Source of the DNA: Citromicrobium sp.
GTDB taxonomy: Bacteria; Pseudomonadota; Alphaproteobacteria; Sphingomonadales; Sphingomonadaceae
DNA: 12,801 nt
NCBI GenBank assembly: GCA_003248395.1
Contig: QFNA01000048.1
Coordinates: 1 to 12,801 of the forward strand
Direction: 5' to 3'
Shown here piece after piece: positions 6,239 to 12,372 of the stretch. Both the position numbers and the translations under genes were made by a program. A model generated the notes under the pieces. That model was not told the DNA's origin and did no database searches. It saw nothing but the letters and a program-made list of their open reading frames with translations. The stretch's first letter is position 1. Each line of letters begins with the position of its first letter.

Positions 6239-6913
6239 TTGGAGCATGCCCTGATCGCGCTTGCCGCCGGCTCGCTGGCTCTGGTCGGCACGCATTTCGC
6301 CCTGTCCCATCTGCTTCGCGCGCCGCTGGTCAGGACACTGGGCAGAGGTGGCTTCATGGTGGTTTACAACGCCGTAGCCGTCGCCTGCATCGTCTGGATG
6401 TGGCTGGCTTTCGGCGACGCGCCCTCGGCGGACCTTGGCGGAAGCGGGCAGGTCGGATGGATCGTGGCGACGCTGATGACGCTGCCAGCGCTGGCGCTGT
6501 TCCTCGGTTCGCTGACTGGTAATCCCGCCTTCCCCGCACCAGGAGCGGACAAGCTTGCCGCGCGCGACCCGTCGGGCGTGTTCGCCATAACGCGCCACCC
6601 GATGATGTGGGGCTTTGCGCTTTGGGCTCTATCGCACCTGATCCTGTGGTGGAGCTGGCGGACCGTCATCGTGGCGCTCGCGATCCTCGTGCTTGCGCTG
6701 GCCGGCGCGCATTTGCAGGACCGCAAGAAGCAAGCGCTGATGGGCGAAGCATGGCGCAGCTGGGAGGCGAAGACGACTTACTGGCCGCGCTGGAGCAAGC
6801 TCCTGTCGGTCGGGCCGCTGCTGTGGCTGGGCGCAATTGTCCTGTGGCTCGGCATAAGTTGGCTGCACATTTTCATCGGCGGGATCCCGGCGGGAATCTG
6901 GCGCTGGTTCTAG
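6239..6913 (+). CDS. NnrU-family integral membrane protein
   Basis: A 224-residue inner-membrane protein with about six hydrophobic segments (roughly 3-25, 40-58, 72-92, 122-138, 140-158 and 191-216). The motif ITRHPMMWGFALW (117-129) with Arg119, His120 and Pro121 is the NnrU hallmark, shared in style with isoprenylcysteine-methyltransferase-like membrane proteins. NnrU was named from a denitrification cluster, but most homologues have no known function, and no denitrification genes are seen here. Translation starts at TTG 6239, with GGGAGAG (6227-6233) 5 nt upstream; no in-frame ATG fits. It follows the FKBP gene by 45 bp and is probably the last gene of the operon. Confidence 0.85.
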   Translation: MEHALIALAAGSLALVGTHFALSHLLRAPLVRTLGRGGFMVVYNAVAVACIVWMWLAFGDAPSADLGGSGQVGWIVATLMTLPALALFLGSLTGNPAFPAPGADKLAARDPSGVFAITRHPMMWGFALWALSHLILWWSWRTVIVALAILVLALAGAHLQDRKKQALMGEAWRSWEAKTTYWPRWSKLLSVGPLLWLGAIVLWLGISWLHIFIGGIPAGIWRWF

Positions 6914-6926
6914 GGCTCCGCCCTAG
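6910..6926. terminator. Palindrome containing both convergent stop codons
   Basis: CTAGGGC (6910-6916) and GCCCTAG (6920-6926) form a perfect 7-bp inverted repeat with a 3-nt loop. The plus-strand TAG (6911-6913) and the minus-strand TAG (6923-6925) both lie inside the arms. It may act as a short two-way transcript end. There is no T-run, so the terminator role is tentative. Confidence 0.35.
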
Positions 6927-7720
6927 CGACCGGTAAAGTCCGGCGCCCGCTTTTCGAGCAGCGCATCGACACCCTCAGCGTGATCTTCGGTCTGGTGCAT
7001 CAGCGCCTGCGCGTTGGCGGCCATCTCCAGAGCGGTGTCATAGCTGACCGACCGCCCCTGCCGCATGAGGTTCTTGGCCTGCCGCAGCGCATGCGGGGGC
7101 ATCGCCGCAACCGTGTTTGCCAAGGCCTTCGCTTCGTCCATCAGCGCCTCGTCCCCGACCACCCGGCTGACGAGGCCCCAGTCGAGCGCGGTCGCCGCAT
7201 CGATCACCTCGCCCGTATAGAGTAGCTCCGCCGCGCGCGCCTCGCCGATGATGCGCGGCAGGATCCATGTGCCGCCGTCGCCCGGAATGATGCCCAGCTT
7301 GAGAAAGGTCACGCCGAACTTCGCCTTGTCCGACGCTATCCGCATGTCGGCGAGGCACGCCAGGTCGCACCCGAGCCCGATCGCCGGCCCGTTCACTGCG
7401 GCAATCAACGGCACGCGCAAACCGTACAGTGCGCGCAGGACCTTGTGGATGTTGTTGCGATAGCCATCGGCGATCTCGGCACCAATGCCACCGAAATTCC
7501 CGGTACGCTCCTTCATGGCCTTGATGTCGCCGCCTGCGCTGAATGCGCGCCCTGCACCGGTCAGGATGACGCAGCGGATCGCCATGTCGGCATTGATCGC
7601 CTCGCAGGCCGCAGCGAACGCATCACCGTCGCCTGGTGCGCCGAGCGGATTCATGGTGTCGGGCCGATCAAGTGTCAGCGTGGTGATGTGGTTTGCAGTT
7701 TCCACTTTGAGCAGCGTCAT
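6923..7720 (-). CDS. Crotonase-superfamily protein (enoyl-CoA hydratase-like) with altered catalytic residues
   Basis: A 265-residue cytoplasmic protein of the enoyl-CoA hydratase/isomerase family, close to the usual length. The oxyanion-hole motifs are intact: GAGRAFSAGGDIKAM (55-69) and VNGPAIGLGCDLA (109-121). Both usual hydratase glutamates are changed: Asp119 sits at the first (rat ECH Glu144) and Phe139 at the second (Glu164, in GVTFLKLG). An additional Asp148 lies in IIPGDGGT. CoA thioester binding is therefore likely, but the reaction may be isomerisation, thioester hydrolysis or another crotonase chemistry. The start at 7720 has AGGATCACC upstream; a longer frame to 7756 adds residues unlike the family. 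It follows the alpha/beta hydrolase by 39 bp and ends the minus-strand block. Confidence 0.87.
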   Translation of the reverse strand: MTLLKVETANHITTLTLDRPDTMNPLGAPGDGDAFAAACEAINADMAIRCVILTGAGRAFSAGGDIKAMKERTGNFGGIGAEIADGYRNNIHKVLRALYGLRVPLIAAVNGPAIGLGCDLACLADMRIASDKAKFGVTFLKLGIIPGDGGTWILPRIIGEARAAELLYTGEVIDAATALDWGLVSRVVGDEALMDEAKALANTVAAMPPHALRQAKNLMRQGRSVSYDTALEMAANAQALMHQTEDHAEGVDALLEKRAPDFTGR

Positions 7721-7759
7721 GGGTGGTGATCCTATGCAAGAGGGAGAAGGGGTCACAGA

Positions 7760-8587
7760 TTACAGGCCCCCGGATCGGACCAGATTCGCTGCGAGGAACG
7801 CGATCACTGCCTCTTCAGCGACATCGTGCCATGCGAGGTCGTGACCATAGCCTTCGAAGATGCGCAGTTCGACTGCGGGGTTGGCTTCGACGAGACGCTC
7901 GGCGTGCAAGTGCGGGATCAAGGTGTCGGCATCGCCATGCAGCAGGAGGGTGGGCACATCGATGTTCGCCAGCTTGCCGACATTATCGTAGCGGTCGCGG
8001 AGGAGAAGACCGGTCGGGAGCCACCGGAATTTCTCGCCCACCAATTGCGACAGGCTGGCAAAGGGCGAAATCAGGACGAGCGCGGCAGGCGGGGTTTCGC
8101 TGGCGATCTGCACCGCCACGCCAGAGCCTATTGAATTGCCGATGACGACCACCTCGTCGGGTTCGATGCCCCTGGCCGCGAGGAATTCCATCGCGGCCCG
8201 ACCGTCGCGATAGAGCCCCTCCTCATTCGGCGTTCCCGGATTCCCGCGGTATCCGCGATATTCGGCAGCAAGCACGCCATAGCCTGCGGGAACAAGCCGA
8301 TCGGTCGCGACGACGCTTGAAACCCAATCCGCGCCATTGCCGTGGAAATAGACGATTGTCGGGAAGCCGGTCAGGCCGGCCCGATAGCCTGCCGCCAGCT
8401 CCAGCCCATCCTCAGTACGGTATCGAACGTCCTCAAAGCCCCCGGTCGCTGCACCGATCGCCCGCGGGGCGGGGTAGATCAACCTGCCCTGACCGACGGC
8501 CAACAGGCCGGCAATCAAGACATAGGTGACAAAGAGAAGGGCGAGACCGGTCAGCACGAGGCGCGTCGTCTTGCCGGCCCCGATCAA
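7760..8587 (-). CDS. Membrane-anchored alpha/beta hydrolase, Bem46-like
   Basis: A 275-residue protein with one N-terminal transmembrane segment (about 9-31) and an alpha/beta-hydrolase domain facing the periplasm. YFHGNG (80-85) forms the oxyanion region. The catalytic triad is Ser152 in GNSIGSG, Asp221 in HGDADTLIP, and His249 in GYGHD. AEYRGYRGNPG (108-118) is typical of Bem46/YfhR-like serine hydrolases, whose substrates are generally unknown. The start is TTG 8587, which overlaps the stop of the TonB-domain gene by 4 bp (TTGA). No separate Shine-Dalgarno is seen, so translation is probably coupled to the gene before it. Confidence 0.9.
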   Translation of the reverse strand: MIGAGKTTRLVLTGLALLFVTYVLIAGLLAVGQGRLIYPAPRAIGAATGGFEDVRYRTEDGLELAAGYRAGLTGFPTIVYFHGNGADWVSSVVATDRLVPAGYGVLAAEYRGYRGNPGTPNEEGLYRDGRAAMEFLAARGIEPDEVVVIGNSIGSGVAVQIASETPPAALVLISPFASLSQLVGEKFRWLPTGLLLRDRYDNVGKLANIDVPTLLLHGDADTLIPHLHAERLVEANPAVELRIFEGYGHDLAWHDVAEEAVIAFLAANLVRSGGL

Positions 8588-8952
8588 TTCTCGGGTAGCA
8601 CCCAGCTGAAAGTCTGCCTGATGCGCGATTGTACTGCGCGGCCCTGTTCGTCATTGGCAGGGATGAAATGCGCGTAGCGTTCAAACTGGTCGCAGGTCGC
8701 TCTGTCCAGCGAAGGCGAGCCACTTGGCCGCACCACCGAGCAATCCCTGACGTGTCCGGCCACATCGACTGTAAACTCGATCTGGACCGAACCCTCTTCG
8801 CGCCGTCGAATGGCGTCATTGGGGTAAGAAAACCGGTCGGCCCAGAGATAGCACGACTCTCCCTCGCGGCATGGTGCAGGGCCGTCATGGGCTGCAAGCG
8901 GCAATGCCGAGCCTGACAGGACCACTCCGGCGAAGACGACTACAATGCGCAT
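8584..8952 (-). CDS. Secreted stand-alone TonB C-terminal-domain protein
   Basis: A 122-residue protein with a signal peptide (1-21, ending LPLAA) and a TonB C-terminal-like domain (about 45-120). The domain shows EEGSVQIEFTVDVAGHVRDC, then the SGSPSLDRATCDQFERY segment and FIPANDEQG, as in PF03544. It lacks the proline-rich periplasmic spacer and apparently the permanent membrane anchor of true TonB, so it is unlikely to transmit energy from ExbBD alone. Four cysteines (28, 34, 71 and 87) could form disulfides in the periplasm. Its ATG overlaps the dxs stop by 1 bp (TGATG), and its end overlaps the hydrolase start by 4 bp. The function is unknown; such short proteins are common in sphingomonads. 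Confidence 0.82.
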   Translation of the reverse strand: MRIVVVFAGVVLSGSALPLAAHDGPAPCREGESCYLWADRFSYPNDAIRRREEGSVQIEFTVDVAGHVRDCSVVRPSGSPSLDRATCDQFERYAHFIPANDEQGRAVQSRIRQTFSWVLPEN

Positions 8953-10874
8953 CAGGCTCGCGCCTCGGTCACTCCCGCCGAATTGTGCCGTAATGCCGCG
9001 AGCACGGTGTCGACGATATGGGGGGCGTTCAACCCGGCCTCGTCATACTGCCTGGTCGGATCGTCCTGATCCTGGAATGTATCGGGCAGGCGCATTGTGC
9101 GGACCTTCAACCCGGAGTCGGTGAGTCCCTCATCGCTGGCAAAGGTAAGCACATGGGCGCCAAGGCCGCCGATGGCGCCTTCCTCTACGGTCACGACCAC
9201 CTCGTGGCTGCGCATCAGCCTTTCGATCATCGCAGTGTCGAGCGGCTTGGCAAAGCGCATGTCGGCAACCGTTGTCGAAAGCCCTTTGGCCTCGAGCTGG
9301 TCGGCGGCTTTCTTGGCTTCCTCAAGACGTGCGCCGAGCGAGAGGATGGCAACCTTGCTGCCTTCGCGCACGATCCGGCCCTTGCCGATCGGGAGTTTTT
9401 CCAACTGTTCGGGAATGGCCACGCCCGTCCCGCCGCCGCGCGGATAGCGGAAGGCGATGGGCCCGTCGTCATATTCGGCGGCCGTGTAGGTCATATGTGC
9501 CAGCTCCGCCTCGTCGGCGGCGGCCATGACCACCATGTTGGGGAGCGTCGCGAGATAGGTGATGTCGAAGCTGCCGGCATGCGTGCTGCCGTCAGCGCCC
9601 ACCAGCCCGGCACGGTCGATGGCGAAGCGGACGGGCAAGTTCTGGATCGCCACGTCGTGGACCACCTGGTCGTAGGCGCGCTGGAGGAAGGTCGAATAGA
9701 TCGCCGCGAAGGGGCGCATGCCCTGCGCCGCCAGACCGGCAGCAAAGGTTACGCCGTGCTGTTCGGCAATGCCCACGTCGAAGGCGCGATCGGGATGCGC
9801 CGCGGCGAATTTGTCGACGCCCGTCCCCGAAGGCATGGCCGCCGTGATGGCGCAGATGCGGGGATCGGTCTCGGCAATCCTCGCTAGCGTTTCGCCGAAC
9901 ACGTTCTGGTAGGCAGGCGGTCCGCCACTCGATTTCTTCTGTTCGCCGGTCACGACATCGAACTTGGCCACGCCGTGATATTTGTCGGCACTGTTTTCTG
10001 CCGGAGCGTAGCCCTTGCCCTTCTGGGTGACGACGTGGATCAGCACCGGACCCTGTTCGCTGTCGCGCACATTTTCGAGCACCGGGATGAGATGGTCGAG
10101 ATTGTGCCCGTCGATGGGCCCGACGTAATAGAAGCCGAGCTCTTCGAACAGCGTCCCGCCCGTGACCATGCCGCGGGCATATTCTTCAGCCTTTTCAAGG
10201 CCGCTCCAGACCTTGCGGCTGAGCTTTTTCGAGAGGCGCGAGGCCAGATTTCGCAGCCCGAGATATTCGCTGCTCGACACGGTGCGCGCGAGATAGGCCG
10301 ACAACCCACCGACCGGCGGCGCGATCGACATGTCGTTATCGTTGAGGATCACCACCAGGCGATTGCCCGCCTGCTCTGCATTGTTCATCGCTTCGTATGC
10401 CATGCCCGCGCTCATCGCGCCGTCGCCGATCACGGCGATCCCGCGCCCCGGCTTGTCGAGCATGCGGTTGGCCATGGCAAATCCCAACGCAGCCGAGATC
10501 GACGTCGAGCTATGCGCTGCGCCGAAGGGGTCATATTCGCTTTCCGCGCGCTTGGTGAAACCCGACAGGCCGCCCCCCTGTCGCAGCGTGCGGATGCGGT
10601 CGCGCCGTCCGGTGAGGATCTTGTGCGGGTAGCATTGATGCCCGACGTCCCACACCAACTTGTCCTCGGGCGTGTTGAACACGTAATGGATGGCCGTGGT
10701 CAGCTCGACGACGCCCAGTCCGGAGCCAAGATGTCCGCCGGTGGTGCCCACGGCATCGATCATTTCCGCTCGCAGTTCGTCGGAGAGTTGCCGCAGCTGT
10801 CCCTTGTCGAGCCTGCGCAAATCCTCGGGCGTGTTCACCGTGTCGAGCAACGGCGTATCGGGACGGGTAGTCAT
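8952..10874 (-). CDS. dxs: 1-deoxy-D-xylulose-5-phosphate synthase
   Basis: A 640-residue cytoplasmic, thiamine-diphosphate-dependent enzyme. It joins pyruvate and glyceraldehyde 3-phosphate to DXP, the entry and control step of the MEP isoprenoid pathway (quinones, carotenoids, hopanoids), and also supplies thiamine and pyridoxal synthesis. The features are TGGHLGS with His48; the ThDP/Mg motif GDGAMSAG (150-157) to LNDND (177-181); VGIAEQHG (368-375) with catalytic Glu371; DRAGLVGADGSTHAG; and the C-terminal transketolase-like domain. The length is normal. AAGG (plus 10882-10885) lies 7 nt before ATG 10874. It follows the Fur-like gene by 75 bp and is coupled to the TonB-domain gene downstream. 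Confidence 0.98.
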   Translation of the reverse strand: MTTRPDTPLLDTVNTPEDLRRLDKGQLRQLSDELRAEMIDAVGTTGGHLGSGLGVVELTTAIHYVFNTPEDKLVWDVGHQCYPHKILTGRRDRIRTLRQGGGLSGFTKRAESEYDPFGAAHSSTSISAALGFAMANRMLDKPGRGIAVIGDGAMSAGMAYEAMNNAEQAGNRLVVILNDNDMSIAPPVGGLSAYLARTVSSSEYLGLRNLASRLSKKLSRKVWSGLEKAEEYARGMVTGGTLFEELGFYYVGPIDGHNLDHLIPVLENVRDSEQGPVLIHVVTQKGKGYAPAENSADKYHGVAKFDVVTGEQKKSSGGPPAYQNVFGETLARIAETDPRICAITAAMPSGTGVDKFAAAHPDRAFDVGIAEQHGVTFAAGLAAQGMRPFAAIYSTFLQRAYDQVVHDVAIQNLPVRFAIDRAGLVGADGSTHAGSFDITYLATLPNMVVMAAADEAELAHMTYTAAEYDDGPIAFRYPRGGGTGVAIPEQLEKLPIGKGRIVREGSKVAILSLGARLEEAKKAADQLEAKGLSTTVADMRFAKPLDTAMIERLMRSHEVVVTVEEGAIGGLGAHVLTFASDEGLTDSGLKVRTMRLPDTFQDQDDPTRQYDEAGLNAPHIVDTVLAALRHNSAGVTEARA

Positions 10875-10903
10875 AGCAAGGCCTTACACCCGCGAAACCA
10901 AAC

Positions 10904-10947
10904 TGTCGATGAACGCTTTGTCGATGGAATTACACGGTCCGTCGACA
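10904..10947. repeat. Repeated TGTCGATG boxes ahead of dxs
   Basis: TGTCGATG occurs at 10904-10911 and again at 10919-10926, a 15-bp spacing. An inverted near-copy, CGTCGACA, lies at 10940-10947. They sit in the 75-bp gap between the Fur-like gene and dxs. This could be an operator or, for the last two, a weak stem; no binding protein can be assigned. Confidence 0.3.
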
Positions 10948-10949
10948 GG

Positions 10950-11417
10950 TCAGGCTGCACAATCGTCGCACAGGCCACGCAATTCCACCACCGGGCGAAC
11001 ATCGGTGAACCCCGCATCCTTGCCAGCATCGCGCAATGCGCCGGTTACGCGATCGTCATCGATATGCGTCGCCTTTCCGCAGTCGTCGCAAATCAGGAAA
11101 ATGCAGTCGTGGCGGCAGCCCGGATGCGTGTTCACGAGATAGGCGTTGGCGCTCTCGATCCTGTTGGCGAGATTGGTCCGCACGAACAGGTCTAGGATGC
11201 GATACACGCTATTGGGCGCGACGCGCTTGCCGCGCGAGGCGGACAGATTGTCGGCAATATCATAGGCGCTGGCCGGTTTGTCGTGCCGCGCAAGCTCCTC
11301 GAACACCGATTGCCGCATGCCGGTCCACTGCTCTCCGGAATCGGTCAGCGTGTGGCGCGCAGCATCGATCAGCGCAGCGCCCGAATGTTCAGCATGTGCA
11401 TGTGAGTGGCCAGCCAT
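10950..11417 (-). CDS. Fur-family metalloregulator, Zur-like
   Basis: A 155-residue cytoplasmic repressor of the Fur family. It has a His-rich N-terminus (GHSHAHAEH, 3-11), a winged helix (about 30-90) with KPASAYDIADNL and the recognition helix VAPNSVYRILDLF (66-78), and a metal-binding dimer domain. Two CxxC pairs, Cys110/Cys113 and Cys150/Cys153, form the structural zinc site. HPGCRHDC (98-105) with Cys101 and His103 resembles the sensory site of Zur more than that of Fur. Zinc-responsive repression is thus likely but not proven. The gene starts 36 bp after msrA ends. No Shine-Dalgarno is visible before ATG 11417, so it may be translated from a leaderless message. Confidence 0.88.
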   Translation of the reverse strand: MAGHSHAHAEHSGAALIDAARHTLTDSGEQWTGMRQSVFEELARHDKPASAYDIADNLSASRGKRVAPNSVYRILDLFVRTNLANRIESANAYLVNTHPGCRHDCIFLICDDCGKATHIDDDRVTGALRDAGKDAGFTDVRPVVELRGLCDDCAA

Positions 11418-11423
11418 GGAAGA

Positions 11424-11452
11424 GAGGTAAGGCGAGGGCCGCTTTCGTGCAA
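11424..11452 (-). promoter_or_regulatory. Possible promoter giving a leaderless Fur-like mRNA
   Basis: On the minus strand TTGCAC (plus 11447-11452) and TACCTC (plus 11424-11429) are spaced by 17 nt. The second box ends 6 nt before the ATG, so transcription would start at or next to the start codon. The -35 is good but the -10 is poor; the missing Shine-Dalgarno is the main support. Confidence 0.3.
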
Positions 11453-11453
11453 G

Positions 11454-12134
11454 TCAGTTGCGCCGGAACTCGGCACGGTAGGTTTTCGGATAAAGCCTCT
11501 TCAACGCCGCGACCTTCGGCGCATCCCAGCGCCGGATATAGCCGTTATTCGGGTTTTTCGCGGCGAAATCCTGATGATAGGTTTCCGCAGCGTAGAATTT
11601 TTTCAGGCGCTCCAGCTTCGTGACGATGGGCCTGTCCCAAGTGCCCGCTCGTTCGAGCTGCGCGATATACGCCTTGGCTACCGCAGCCTGCTCGCCCGAG
11701 AGGGGAACCAGCGCCGTGCGGTAATGGGCTCCGCGGTCGGGTCCCTGCCGGTTCAGCAAGGTCGGATCGGCGACGACGGAAAAATAGATCCGCAAGAGCT
11801 GATCATAGCGGATTTTCGACGGATCGTAGGTGACCTTTACCGCTTCGGCATGATCGGTCACTCCGCTCGAGACGAGCTTGTAATCCGCCTGTCGCGCTGT
11901 GCCGCCATGATACCCTGCAATAGCGCTGGTGACGCCGCTGGTGTGGCTGAACACCGCCTCGACACCCCAGAAGCAGCCGCCGGCGAATATCGCCGTCTTC
12001 AGACCTTTGCCTTCCTTCGCGGTGCGCTGCGCAGGTGGTGCCTCGACGATGCGCTCGGCGGCGATTGCCGGCTGCTGGCACGCTGCACCGGAAACCGATG
12101 CAGCCGCCAAAACCAGCGCGGCAGCCACGCGCAT
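11454..12134 (-). CDS. msrA: Secreted peptide-methionine (S)-S-oxide reductase
   Basis: A 226-residue protein with an N-terminal export signal (about 1-26; Cys19 follows SGAA, a poor lipobox) and an MsrA domain (45-215). It repairs the S-epimer of methionine sulfoxide, here in exported proteins. AGGCFWGVEAVF (51-62) holds the nucleophile Cys54. GYHGG (74-78), DHAEAV with Glu97, and AETYHQDF (183-190) are typical. Apart from Cys19 in the export region, Cys54 is the only cysteine, so no C-terminal resolving cysteine is present; recycling would need direct reduction by a thioredoxin-like partner. ATG 12134 overlaps the stop of an upstream mini-ORF by 1 bp, indicating coupled translation. The next gene is the Fur-like regulator. 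Confidence 0.95.
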   Translation of the reverse strand: MRVAAALVLAAASVSGAACQQPAIAAERIVEAPPAQRTAKEGKGLKTAIFAGGCFWGVEAVFSHTSGVTSAIAGYHGGTARQADYKLVSSGVTDHAEAVKVTYDPSKIRYDQLLRIYFSVVADPTLLNRQGPDRGAHYRTALVPLSGEQAAVAKAYIAQLERAGTWDRPIVTKLERLKKFYAAETYHQDFAAKNPNNGYIRRWDAPKVAALKRLYPKTYRAEFRRN

Positions 12135-12244
12135 CAGACGATGCTCGAGATCAGGGCACCGCCATTCGAAAAGGCCACCACGATGGCACCGGCAAAAAAA
12201 CCGATGCCGAAATTGCGATAGAGGTCGGAGTTGAAAAGCGTCAT
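12134..12244 (-). CDS. 36-residue membrane mini-protein overlapping msrA
   Basis: A short open frame, ATG (12244-12242) to TGA (12136-12134), codes for 36 residues. It begins MTLFNSDLYRNFGIGFF and continues AGAIVVAFSNGGALISSIV. Residues 12-36 are hydrophobic and Gly/Ala-rich, enough for one transmembrane helix, with the polar start (Asn5, Asp7, Arg10) before it. The stop overlaps the msrA start as TGATG, and the msrA start has no clear Shine-Dalgarno of its own. A weak purine stretch AAGAAAGA precedes the mini-ORF ATG. It may be a real small membrane protein, a coupling leader for msrA, or both. I know no named family for it. A T7 run lies in its codons 15-17. Confidence 0.6.
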   Translation of the reverse strand: MTLFNSDLYRNFGIGFFAGAIVVAFSNGGALISSIV

Positions 12245-12248
12245 TGTT

Positions 12249-12273
12249 CTGGTCTTTCTTTGTGCTCGACCAG
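12249..12273 (-). promoter_or_regulatory. Small hairpin in the leader of the mini-ORF and msrA
   Basis: On the minus strand CTGGTC and GACCAG pair over 6 bp around a 13-nt loop that contains the purine stretch AAAGAAA. The stem ends 4 nt before the mini-ORF ATG. It could mask or present the ribosome site. Confidence 0.35.
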
Positions 12274-12318
12274 ATGGGTAGCGAAGACCCGATTGCAACG
12301 CAGTTAATGCGATGGTTG

Positions 12319-12329
12319 TGAACGGTTCA
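12319..12329. promoter_or_regulatory. Palindrome TGAACGGTTCA in the purH to msrA gap
   Basis: Perfect 5-bp half sites TGAAC and GTTCA flank one central base, in the 128-bp region that should contain the msrA promoter (12245-12372). It could be a small operator. No clear promoter hexamers or purH terminator are seen in this gap. Confidence 0.25.
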
Positions 12330-12372
12330 GCCGATGAAACCTTCGCGGCCTGATCGACGTAACCGCCTCGCT

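Noticed and set aside
8584..8952. The 122-residue protein as TonB itself
   Set aside because: It has no proline-rich spacer, and its N-terminus looks like a cleavable signal rather than an anchor; exbB/exbD are not nearby.
9975..11195. A 406-codon open frame on the plus strand opposite dxs and the Fur-like gene
   Set aside because: It is an antisense shadow of dxs, which is unambiguous on the minus strand; it spans two real genes and their gap.
11454..12134. MsrA as a firm lipoprotein
   Set aside because: Cys19 is preceded by GAA with no hydrophobic residue at the -3 position, so the lipobox is poor; only export is supported.
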